Source: Actinomycetota bacterium
GTDB taxonomy: Bacteria; Actinomycetota; Thermoleophilia; Solirubrobacterales; Thermoleophilaceae
NCBI GenBank assembly: GCA_005885165.1
Contig: VAXR01000050.1
Span: 14,142-25,659, forward strand
Length of the DNA: 11,518 nucleotides
Direction: 5' to 3'
Below, piece by piece: positions 1 through 6,309 of this stretch. Below the pieces are notes generated by a model. That model made no database searches. It was given only the letters and a program-made list of their open reading frames with translations, and was not told where the DNA came from. Numbering within the stretch: position 1 is the first letter of the stretch; every line of letters begins with the position of its first letter. The translations under genes were made by a program, and so were the position numbers.

Positions 1-1
1 A

Positions 2-637
2 GAGAACGGCTACCACGCCTCGTTCTTCGTCACGAAGCTGTGGAGCTACTTCGTCCCCACGCCGCCGGACTCGAGCACGCAGGCTGCCCTGCAGAAGCTC
101 TACCTCGACTCGAACTACGGCATCGCGCCCGTAGTCGAGGCGATCCTCAAGCACCCGGACTTCTACGCCGATCGCGCGCTCGTCAAGCCGCCGGTCGTCT
201 ACAACGCCGGCCTCCTTCGGGTGGTCGGGCGTGGGGTCGACACCACCGCCTGGGCCTGGCTCGGATCGCAGGCCGGCAAGCAGCTCTTCTACCCGCCGAA
301 CGTCTCAGGGTGGGACGACTCGATGTGGCTCGACACCTCGACCTGGCGCGGGCGTTCGGACATGGTCACGTACGCGATGCGCGACCGGGCGATCGACCCC
401 TGGGACGACAAAACGGTCTACAGCACGACTGAGACCCCCGCCGAGGGAGTGACCAAGGCGCTCGATTTCCTCGGCAAGCCGGCCATGACGGACGAGACGC
501 GGAAGGCGCTGCTCAACTTCTCGAGCTCCTGCCTCCCCTCGCCGATGGAGGACTGGCAGCAGAAGCCCTACCGGGCGATGCGCCAGAACGCCCTCCGCCA
601 CCTGATCCTGACCTCTTCCGACTGGCACGCGAGCTAA
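2..637 (+). CDS. DUF1800 family protein, C-terminal part (5' end off the window)
   Basis: The reading frame is open from base 2 to a TAA at 635-637, giving the last 211 residues of a longer protein. The sequence fits the C-terminal half of the DUF1800 family (PF08811): it has a 'KLWSYF' segment, a helix with 'VEAILKHPDFY', then 'VKPPV', 'FYPPNVSGWDD' and a final 'LRHLILTSSDWH'. DUF1800 proteins are usually about 450-600 residues, so more than half lies upstream. Their biochemical role is unknown. They are typically encoded next to DUF1501 proteins, as here, where the next ATG follows the stop after three bases, indicating one operon. Any signal peptide would be in the missing part. The family call rests on recalled motifs and on the neighbour. 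Confidence 0.85.
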   Translation, partial: ENGYHASFFVTKLWSYFVPTPPDSSTQAALQKLYLDSNYGIAPVVEAILKHPDFYADRALVKPPVVYNAGLLRVVGRGVDTTAWAWLGSQAGKQLFYPPNVSGWDDSMWLDTSTWRGRSDMVTYAMRDRAIDPWDDKTVYSTTETPAEGVTKALDFLGKPAMTDETRKALLNFSSSCLPSPMEDWQQKPYRAMRQNALRHLILTSSDWHAS

Positions 638-640
638 CCC

Positions 641-2011
641 ATGGCCTGCTGCCGCGACTTCACCCGAACCGAGCTGCTCCGGCACGCGACCGCACAGGCG
701 GGCCGCGGCCTGCCGGCGATCGAGCCGGGGATGCCCGCCCCGGCGGGCACCGGCCTCAGCAGGCGGACGTTCCTCGCCCGCAGCGCCGGCATCGCGCTGG
801 CCGTCTACGGGGCACAGCGGATCGGCTTGCGCGCCTTCGAGGAGGGGGTAGCCGCGGCGGCCGCGAGCGGCCCGCAGCCGGCCCTCGTCAGTCTCTTCCT
901 CCCCGGTGGCTGCGACGGCCTGAGTGTGCTTGCGCCGGTCGGTGATTCGCGCTACGCGACGCTCCGGCCCACGCTCAAGCTCGACCCGTCCACGGGGATC
1001 GCCTTCACCGAGGACTCGCGGCTCTACTGGAGCCCGGCGGCGGCCGGCCTCTCCACGCTGCACGGCGAGGGGAAAGTCACGGTCTTCCCAGCCATCGGCT
1101 ACGACCATCCCGATCAGTCGCACTTCACGAGCCGGCACTTCTGGGAGGTCGGCGCGCTCGACACGAGCGCCCGCTTCGGGTGGCTGGGGCGCTACCTCGA
1201 CGTGGCGGGCAGCGACTCCAACCCGCTCCAGGGCCTCAGCCTGAACGGGGACCTCTCGCCCACGCTGGCCGCATCCCGTGTGCCGGTGGCGGCGATCGAG
1301 AAGCCCGAGGACTATGGCTTCTGGATCCGCGGCGTCGACGACCCGGTGCTCGAGCCGACGCTCGAGGCCTTCGGCACCCTCGGCGCGCTGCCCACCGGCG
1401 ACCCGATCCGCGCAGGCGCCCGCAAGGTGGCCACCGAGGTCGACGGCGTCCGGCGGGCGCTGGCGCCGTTTGCCACCTCCGATGGGAGCCCGAGCTACAA
1501 GAGCCCGGTCACCTATCCGGACAGCGATCTCGCGAAGAAGTTCGCGGGGCTCGCGGCGATGATCGCCGCGGGACTGCCGCTGCGGTGCATAGCGCTCGAC
1601 TCCGACGGCGGCTTCGACACCCACTCGAACCAGGCGACCGACCTTCCGACCGACCTCAAGACCACTTGCGACGCCGTGCTCGCCTTTCAGCGCGACCTCG
1701 AGGCGCGCGGGATCGCCGACCGCGTGCTGGTGACGATGTGGTCCGAGTTCGGGCGGCGCCCGGAGGAGAACGGCTCGGGCACCGACCACGGCGCGGCCGG
1801 CACGGCGTTCGTCATCGGCTCGCGTACGCGCGGCCAGATGGTGGGCGAGTTCCCGGGGCTGGCTCAGCTCGATCCGGAGGACAACCTGCGCTCGACCTCG
1901 GACTTCCGCGGCCTGTACTGCTCGCTGCTCGAGCAGTGGTTCGGCTTCGATTCGGCCCAGGTCATCCCCGGCGCGGCGTCGCTGGCCCGCCCGGCGCTCC
2001 TGAAGTCATGA
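641..2011 (+). CDS. DUF1501 family protein, Tat-exported
   Basis: This 456-residue protein belongs to the DUF1501 family (PF07394), whose members have an alkaline-phosphatase-superfamily-like fold but no settled function. A twin-arginine signal sits unusually far in, after about 40 residues: R41-R42 in 'SRRTFLARSAG', followed by a hydrophobic stretch 'IALAVYGA'. Family hallmarks are visible: 'LFLPGGCDGL' early on, 'YDHPDQSH', 'DSDGGFDTHSNQ' around residue 322, 'WSEFGRRPEEN' around 367 and 'GTDHGAAG' around 380. The Asp and His residues in these motifs are candidate metal or active-site ligands. The protein should act outside the cytoplasmic membrane after folding inside. It lies 3 bases after the DUF1800 gene, and its stop overlaps the next start (ATGA), so the three genes are probably co-transcribed. 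I see no strong Shine-Dalgarno sequence before 641; translation may be coupled to the upstream gene. Confidence 0.9.
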   Translation: MACCRDFTRTELLRHATAQAGRGLPAIEPGMPAPAGTGLSRRTFLARSAGIALAVYGAQRIGLRAFEEGVAAAAASGPQPALVSLFLPGGCDGLSVLAPVGDSRYATLRPTLKLDPSTGIAFTEDSRLYWSPAAAGLSTLHGEGKVTVFPAIGYDHPDQSHFTSRHFWEVGALDTSARFGWLGRYLDVAGSDSNPLQGLSLNGDLSPTLAASRVPVAAIEKPEDYGFWIRGVDDPVLEPTLEAFGTLGALPTGDPIRAGARKVATEVDGVRRALAPFATSDGSPSYKSPVTYPDSDLAKKFAGLAAMIAAGLPLRCIALDSDGGFDTHSNQATDLPTDLKTTCDAVLAFQRDLEARGIADRVLVTMWSEFGRRPEENGSGTDHGAAGTAFVIGSRTRGQMVGEFPGLAQLDPEDNLRSTSDFRGLYCSLLEQWFGFDSAQVIPGAASLARPALLKS

Positions 2012-2571
2012 AGAGGCGTCTCGGCCTGGTGCTCGCAGTCTCGGTGACCGCGTCGTTCCCGGCGCTCGTCGCCCTGTCGCCGGCAGCGGCGGGGACCCGC
2101 CACCACGGGCACCACCGTCGAGGCCACCACACGCGGCACAAGAAGCACAAGCGCCGGCGACATCACGCCCCTACGCCGCACACGTCGGGCGGCGGTACGA
2201 GCGCATCCGGAAGCACCCCGCCGCCGAGCGGCTCGGGCTCCCCCTCGACTTCCGGGTCCGGCAGCACACCGCCGCCGACGGTGCTGAGCCACCTCCAGGT
2301 CACCGAGCGGGAGTTCTCGATCGTCCCGTCGAGGGCCGCGGTCGCAGGCGGCACGGTCGCCGTGGAGCTCGACAACCGCGGACAGGATCCGCACGACCTT
2401 CTGATCCAGCGCGTCGATGGTTCCGGCATCCAGTTCGACTTCGGGCCGGCGCAGCCGGGATCGATCACTTCCCGGAAGCTCAACCTCGGCGCGGGGCAGT
2501 GGGAGCTCCTTTGCACGCTTCCGGGCCACTACGCGCTCGGCATGCACGCGCTGATCACGGTTACGGGCTGA
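2008..2571 (+). CDS. Secreted cupredoxin-domain protein with His-rich linker
   Basis: The ATG at 2008 overlaps the TGA of the DUF1501 gene, which fixes the start and implies translational coupling. The 187-residue product has a signal peptide (KRR, then a hydrophobic run ending 'SPAAAG' near residue 29). A strongly basic His/Lys/Arg stretch follows at residues 31-58 with thirteen histidines, then a Gly/Ser/Pro linker (about 60-91) and a beta-rich domain at about 92-187. That domain carries the full type-1 copper ligand pattern: H129 in 'DPHDL', then C169, H174 and M179 in 'CTLPGHYALGM'. The expected role is extracytoplasmic electron transfer or copper binding. Copper occupancy is inferred from these ligands. 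The linker contains a near-repeat of 16 bases (2212-2227 and 2263-2278, one mismatch) encoding Ser-Thr-Pro-Pro-Pro. The redox partner is unknown; the DUF1800/DUF1501 proteins are the obvious candidates by context. Confidence 0.88.
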   Translation: MKRRLGLVLAVSVTASFPALVALSPAAAGTRHHGHHRRGHHTRHKKHKRRRHHAPTPHTSGGGTSASGSTPPPSGSGSPSTSGSGSTPPPTVLSHLQVTEREFSIVPSRAAVAGGTVAVELDNRGQDPHDLLIQRVDGSGIQFDFGPAQPGSITSRKLNLGAGQWELLCTLPGHYALGMHALITVTG

Positions 2572-2629
2572 CGGCACCGGCGGCTGAGCGGCCACGCAGC
2601 TGACCGGACCCGGCCGCGCACGGGGTTGG

Positions 2630-2635
2630 TAGTTT
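2630..2635 (+). promoter_or_regulatory. Candidate -10 element for a leaderless GTG start at 2643
   Basis: TAGTTT lies 7 bases before the GTG at 2643, and no ribosome-binding sequence separates them. That spacing would place transcription initiation at or next to the start codon, as in leaderless actinobacterial genes. I see no convincing -35 box. The assignment is inference. Confidence 0.3.
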
Positions 2636-2642
2636 CGCGGGC

Positions 2643-3134
2643 GTGAGAACCGGGCGGCGGGCGGCGTGGATGCGGCGAGCGCTGGCCGTTGCGTGTGCCC
2701 TGCTCCTCCCTGCCGCGGTCGCTCTCGCGGTGACGCCGAGCAAGGGGACGTGGTCCGGTTCGACCTCGCGGCCGGCGCCGGTGAGCTTCCGCGTACTGAA
2801 GGATCGGTCGGCGATGCGCCGCTTCCGCGTGGGCTCGGACGGGCCGCCGCCGACCGGCGTGAGGCTGCGCTGCTCGTCGAAGCCGGGCGACTACATCGAC
2901 TCGGAGTTCGTGGCGCGCAAGGGCGGCGCCGATGCGATCCCCGTCGACAGCGGCGGTCATTTCGCGGCCCGCTACGACACGTCAGGGAAGATCTCGCGCG
3001 GAACCCTCAAGGTGGTAGGGCGCTTCAAGTCGAGGCACAGCGCGGCGGGCACGCTGAACTGGAAGGTCAAGACCCGGAAGGGCAACCACACCTGCAAGAG
3101 CGGGAACGTGCACTTCACCGCTCACAACCCATAG
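2643..3134 (+). CDS. Small secreted protein of unknown function
   Basis: The 163-residue product starts with a basic segment and a hydrophobic stretch ending 'AVALA', with likely signal-peptidase cleavage after A29. The mature part of about 134 residues looks beta-rich: alternating hydrophobic residues and small turns such as 'GTWSGST', 'PVSFRV', 'GHFAARY' and 'GRFKSR'. Two cysteines, C77 and C151, could form a disulfide outside the cell. I do not recognise a named family. The 'G-W-S-G / V-S-F-V / G-F / A-G-T' layout resembles secreted domains I associate with Thermoleophilia proteins of unknown function. The GTG at 2643 is preferred because a -10-like TAGTTT precedes it; an ATG at 2670 would give a protein nine residues shorter with the same signal peptide. 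The gene is 71 bases from the cupredoxin gene and probably has its own promoter. Confidence 0.7.
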   Translation: MRTGRRAAWMRRALAVACALLLPAAVALAVTPSKGTWSGSTSRPAPVSFRVLKDRSAMRRFRVGSDGPPPTGVRLRCSSKPGDYIDSEFVARKGGADAIPVDSGGHFAARYDTSGKISRGTLKVVGRFKSRHSAAGTLNWKVKTRKGNHTCKSGNVHFTAHNP

Positions 3135-3172
3135 GGCTCCGCCGGTACCTCGCTCACCCGCGCGCGCCCCTC

Positions 3173-4397
3173 GTGGCGCTGCTGGCGGTGATCGCGTTCG
3201 CCGCCGGCACCAGGGCGTTCGACCTCGGCGCCCCGTGCTCGTCGCCGTGCGCCCACAATTCCGATCACTCGCTGATCTTCGACGAGTCCTATTACGTGAA
3301 CGCGGCGCGGGTGATCGCCGGGATCCATCCTCCGGCGACCGCCCCCTACCACGACGCCCCGCTCGGGAAGGACCCGAACGCCGAGCACCCCCAGCTCGCC
3401 AAGCTCGTGATGGCAGGCGGGATCGAGGTGTTCGGGGACGGCCCCTGGGGATGGCGCCTGGGAAGCCTCGTGTTCGGGCTGATCGCGGTCGCCGCAATGT
3501 ACGCGCTCGTCAGGGCGGCCGGGGGATCGAGCTGGCTGGCGGCGGGCGCCTCGGCGGTCATGGCGCTCGACAACCTGATGCTGGTTCACGGCCGTATCGC
3601 GACGCTCGACGTCTATGCGCTCGCCCCGATGCTGGTCGCCTGCGCGCTGTACCTCCGGCGCCGGCTCCTACTCGCCGGGCTCGCGCTGGCGCTCGCCGCG
3701 TCGATGAAGCTCGTGGCGCTCTACCTGCTCCCGGTGCTGCTGCTGATCGAGCTCATTCGATTCGCGATCGAGCGCCCGCCGCGAGGCCGCCGGGTCCGTC
3801 CACTCGCCGGACGCATCCGGCCCTTCGTTGTCACGGCCGGTGCCGGGATCGTCGCGCTGCTGCTCCTCCTGTGGCTCCTCGACGTCGCCATGCCGGCGTA
3901 CGACCCCGGGTCGCGGACGGTCTACGGCGGAAGCCCGTTCCCGCACGTCGGCCACATGCTCTCGTACGCCGCGAAGCTCAAGTCGGTGCCGCACGCGACC
4001 GGCATCAGCTCGTCGCCGTGGCAGTGGCTGCTCGACCAGAAGCCGATCAACTACTCGCGCGTCGCGGTCAACTCCCTCGCCGGCGGCAAGATCGTGGCGA
4101 GCCACGCGATCGTCTCGTTCCGCGGGGAGGTCAACCAGTTCGTGATCATGGCGCGAGCGGGATCGGGTGGCGATCGTCGGCGTCGCCTGGTGCGTCGGCA
4201 CGTTCGTCCCGTTCGTGGTCGAGGCCGACGTCTTCGGCCGGATCTCCTACCTCTACTACGTGCTGATCGTGCTGCCCGGGGTCTATCTGCTGACGATCCG
4301 GCTGTTCGGGCACCGCGCGATGCCGGTGGCCGCGACGATCGGCTGGGCGGTTGCGCTCGTCTACAGCTTCGTGGATCTGTACCCGATCCGCGGCTGA
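3173..4397 (+). pseudogene. PMT-family (mannosyltransferase-like) membrane protein, frame-disrupted near 4150
   Basis: Up to about 4155 the frame encodes a multi-span membrane protein of the PMT/GT39-like family, which transfers sugars from polyprenyl-phosphate carriers on the outer face of the membrane. Visible hallmarks: the acidic 'FDESYY' motif (Asp codon at 3281), 'HPQLAKLV', 'HGRIATLDVYAL', several hydrophobic helices and 'SPWQWLLDQKP'. After 'EVNQFVIM' this frame turns into Arg-rich non-membrane sequence ending at 4468. The family-like sequence resumes one frame over, as 'WRERDRVAIVGVAW' through 'YLYYVLIVLPGVYLL', stopping at 4397. The join leaves too few hydrophobic residues for a helix that should lie here, so a deletion not divisible by three is more likely than a one-base slip. 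The start is uncertain: GTG at 3173 is the first standard start, but protein-like sequence ('LRRYLAHPRAPL') reaches back to about 3131. Assembly error cannot be excluded. Confidence 0.7.
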
Positions 4398-4431
4398 CGT
4401 CGCCGCCTGTCAGAAGACCGCTCAATAATCA

Positions 4432-4457
4432 CTTTTCGTGGTCGCTGGACCGGGTAT
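4432..4457 (+). promoter_or_regulatory. Candidate stress-sigma (SigB/SigF-like) promoter for the BON gene
   Basis: GGGTAT at 4452-4457 matches the -10 element of actinobacterial SigB/SigF-type promoters (GTTT, about 14-16 bases, GGGTAT). CTTT at 4432-4435 sits 16 bases upstream with one mismatch to the -35. Transcription would begin near 4464, leaving about 30 bases of leader with a good ribosome-binding site. The match is short and could be chance. Confidence 0.35.
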
Positions 4458-4494
4458 CGAACCCCTAGACCCGAACGTGAAACAGGAGGTCAAG

Positions 4495-4833
4495 ATGGCT
4501 TCTCTCGACCGCCTCTTGCGCCGTGCCACGTCCTTCGTCGCCGGCAAGGCCGAGGCCATCCGCTACGGCACAAGCGAGCCGAAGGCCGGAATGGACGACG
4601 TCACGCTCGCGCGCAAGGTGGAGTCCGTGCTCTTCCGCGACGCGGAGTCGCCGAAGGGCGAGGTCGACATCAGCGCGGTCGATGGCATCGTGGAGCTACG
4701 CGGGAAGGTCAAGCGGCCGGAGGACGTCAGGTGGCTCGAGGAGCAGGCGCGTTCGGTTCCGGAGGTCCGGTCGGTCCGCAACCTGCTGCACCAGCCGAAG
4801 ACCCTGTCGTCGACGCGCGTCGCTAGCGGTTGA
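4495..4833 (+). CDS. BON-domain protein
   Basis: The start at 4495 is chosen because a strong Shine-Dalgarno sequence (AGGAGGT, 4484-4490) precedes it at good spacing; an open frame extends further upstream but without such a site. The 112-residue product has an amphipathic, basic N-terminus (residues 1-25) and one BON domain at about 36-101. The domain pattern is visible: 'LARKVESVLF', 'GEVDISAVDGIVELRGKV', then 'EDVRWLEEQARSVPEVRSVRNLL'. BON domains bind phospholipids or associate with membranes and occur in osmotic-stress proteins such as OsmY. There is no obvious signal peptide, so a cytoplasmic or inner membrane-surface location is likely. A GGGTAT box upstream hints at stress-sigma control. 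Its 3' end overlaps the convergent aldo/keto reductase gene by 11 bases. Confidence 0.88.
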   Translation: MASLDRLLRRATSFVAGKAEAIRYGTSEPKAGMDDVTLARKVESVLFRDAESPKGEVDISAVDGIVELRGKVKRPEDVRWLEEQARSVPEVRSVRNLLHQPKTLSSTRVASG

Positions 4834-5812
4834 CCGAGGCCATTCCGGCCTCGTCGTAGCGCTCACCCGCTACGGGCGGCAGCTCAGCATCGATGCGCGC
4901 GAGGTCCTCGTCGGTCAACTCCACGTCGACCGCGGCCGCGTTCTCCTCGAGGTACCTTCGCCGCTTTGTGCCGGGAATCGGAACGAGGTCGTCGCCCTGG
5001 GCGAGTACCCACGACAGCGCGAGCTGCGCCGGGGTAATGCCCTTCTCGCCGGCGATTTCGGCCACCTTTGAGGCGAGCCGCAGGTTGGCCTCCAGGTTCT
5101 TGCCGGTGAACCGCGGCCCGTAGCGGCGGAAGTCGCCCTCGTCGAGCTCCTCGGGTGACTTGAAGCGGCCCGAAAGAAATCCGCGCCCGAGGGGCGAGTA
5201 GGGCACGAAGCCGATCCCGAGCTCCCTGCAGGTGGGCAGCACCTCGGCCTCGGGGTCGCGCGTCCACAGCGAGTACTCGGTCTGCACCGCGGTGATGGGA
5301 TGGACGGCGTGGGCGCGGCGAATCGTCTCCGGCGCGGCCTCGCTGAGCCCCAGATGACGCACCTTGCCCTGCTCGACGAGCTCCGCCATCGCCCCCACCG
5401 TCTCCTCGATCGGCACCTTCGGGTCGACGCGATGCTGGTAGTAGAGGTCGACGTGGTCAGTGCCGAGCCGTTCCAGTGAGCCGTCGATCGAGCTCCGGAC
5501 GTGCTCGGCCGACCCGTCGAGCGGGCCCACCGTCGACATGTCGCCCGGTTTCGCCTGGTCGATCCGCCGCGCGAACTTGGTCGCGATCACGTAGTTGTCA
5601 CGGTGACCCTTGATCGCGCGGCCAACCAGCTCCTCGTTGGTCTTGGGTCCATACAGCTGCGCGGTGTCGAGGAAGTCGATCCCGAGCTCCAGCGCGCGCT
5701 GGATCGTCGCGATCGCCTCCCGTTCGTCGGTCGAGCCATAGAAGGCCGACATCCCCATGCATCCAAGCCCGAGGGCGGAGACTTCGAGCGATCCGAGCTT
5801 GCGCTTCTTCAT
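4823..5812 (-). CDS. Aldo/keto reductase (AKR13-like)
   Basis: The 329-residue product is an NADPH-dependent aldo/keto reductase, a cytoplasmic TIM-barrel enzyme that reduces aldehydes or ketones to alcohols. The catalytic tetrad is complete: D49 in 'FLDTA', Y54 in 'LYG', K79 in 'ATKF' and H127 in 'YYQHR'. The N-terminus 'KRKLGSLEVSALGLGCMGM' and the C-terminal 'VPIPGTKRRRYLEENAAA' cofactor-binding segment fit the AKR13 group. Length is normal. The ATG at 5812 is chosen over one 33 bases upstream because GGAG lies just before it and the family begins here. The substrate cannot be read from sequence. The gene lies 91 bases downstream of the ArsR-type regulator on the same strand and could be transcribed with it; a TAGTGT hexamer (5849-5844) could also give it its own weak promoter. 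Confidence 0.93.
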   Translation of the reverse strand: MKKRKLGSLEVSALGLGCMGMSAFYGSTDEREAIATIQRALELGIDFLDTAQLYGPKTNEELVGRAIKGHRDNYVIATKFARRIDQAKPGDMSTVGPLDGSAEHVRSSIDGSLERLGTDHVDLYYQHRVDPKVPIEETVGAMAELVEQGKVRHLGLSEAAPETIRRAHAVHPITAVQTEYSLWTRDPEAEVLPTCRELGIGFVPYSPLGRGFLSGRFKSPEELDEGDFRRYGPRFTGKNLEANLRLASKVAEIAGEKGITPAQLALSWVLAQGDDLVPIPGTKRRRYLEENAAAVDVELTDEDLARIDAELPPVAGERYDEAGMASVNR

Positions 5813-5903
5813 GACTGCTCCAGGTGGTTGCGGGGTAGCGGCCACACTAGCCCTTGCGCGGTGCCGGCGGCTCGAGGTCGGGGGCGTGCTGAGCTCGTCA
5901 GCT

Positions 5904-6227
5904 CTACGCGGACTGAAGGATCTTGTCGAGCAGCCCGGGGAAGCGGGCCTCGAGATCGTCGCGGCGCAGGGTGTTGACGCGTGCGGTGCCCTGCGGGCGC
6001 TGGTGGATCACGCCGGCCTCGCGCAGGATCTTGAAGTGATGCGTGCACGTTGACTTCGTGACCGGCACGTCGAAGCCGCCGCAGGTGTGCTCGCCGTCAG
6101 CTATCAGCGTGGCCACGATCCGGAGACGCACCGGATCGCTTAGGGCGTGAAGCACCGCCCCGAGCTCGATCTGATCCCGCTTAGGGTGGGCGATGTCCTC
6201 TGTGACCTGCGTCGCCGTGGCTGTCAT
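5904..6227 (-). CDS. ArsR-family winged-helix transcriptional repressor
   Basis: From the ATG at 6227 this is a 107-residue winged-helix regulator of the ArsR/SmtB type. The DNA-binding part is clear: 'LHALSDPVRLRIVATL' (residues 26-41), the recognition region 'VTKSTCTHHFKILREAGVI' (56-74) and the wing 'QRPQGTARVNTLRRDDLE'. Only two cysteines are present, C49 and C61. The classical 'CVC' arsenic motif is absent, so the ligand is probably not arsenite. An in-frame ATG at 6257 exists, but using it would put the coding region across an operator dyad, so 6227 (or 6236) is preferred. TACAAT at 6240-6235 lies 7 bases before 6227, which fits a leaderless transcript. It probably represses itself, the downstream aldo/keto reductase and the divergent small ORF through the two dyads at 6237-6284. 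Confidence 0.92.
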   Translation of the reverse strand: MTATATQVTEDIAHPKRDQIELGAVLHALSDPVRLRIVATLIADGEHTCGGFDVPVTKSTCTHHFKILREAGVIHQRPQGTARVNTLRRDDLEARFPGLLDKILQSA

Positions 6228-6236
6228 GGAAACCAT

Positions 6237-6256
6237 TGTACGACGATCATCGTACA
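6237..6256. promoter_or_regulatory. Operator dyad 1 (ArsR-type), overlapping the arsR -10
   Basis: TGTACGACGATCATCGTACA is a near-perfect 20-bp palindrome with arms TGTACGA and TCGTACA. Read on the minus strand, its outer end forms TACAAT (6240-6235), a good -10 for the repressor gene. A repressor bound here would block that promoter. A nearly identical copy follows 28 bases on. Confidence 0.8.
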
Positions 6257-6264
6257 TCTGCTAC

Positions 6265-6284
6265 TGTACGACGACCATCGTACA
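6265..6284. promoter_or_regulatory. Operator dyad 2 (ArsR-type), overlapping the -10 of the divergent ORF
   Basis: TGTACGACGACCATCGTACA differs from the first dyad by one base (T to C in the centre) and starts 28 bases after it. Its outer end runs into TACAAA (6281-6286), a plausible -10 for the rightward gene starting at 6310. The two dyads mirror each other around 6257-6264, each covering one promoter. Confidence 0.78.
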
Positions 6285-6309
6285 AATGCTTTCGCCCCGA
6301 GGAGCCCGG

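Noticed and set aside
305..1789. Long minus-strand open frame opposite the DUF1800 and DUF1501 genes.
   Set aside because: Arg/Ala/Gly-rich sequence with no recognisable motif, fully antisense to two well-supported genes; typical of high-GC DNA.
1180..2007. Open frame extending upstream of the cupredoxin in the same frame.
   Set aside because: The upstream part is out-of-frame DUF1501 sequence. The ATG at 2008 overlaps the DUF1501 stop and begins with a proper signal peptide.
4170..4468. Continuation of the first PMT frame past the break to 4468.
   Set aside because: It is Arg/Pro/Asp-rich and not membrane-like, while the alternative frame carries the expected helices, so this tail is out-of-frame read-through.
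5904..6227. An arsenic-resistance operon based on the ArsR family name.
   Set aside because: The regulator lacks the arsenite-binding CVC motif, and no arsenite pump, arsenate reductase or methyltransferase gene is nearby.
6228..6257. Upstream ATG at 6257 as the start of the ArsR-type protein.
   Set aside because: It would encode protein across operator dyad 1 and its -10, adds residues not typical of the family, and has no ribosome-binding site.
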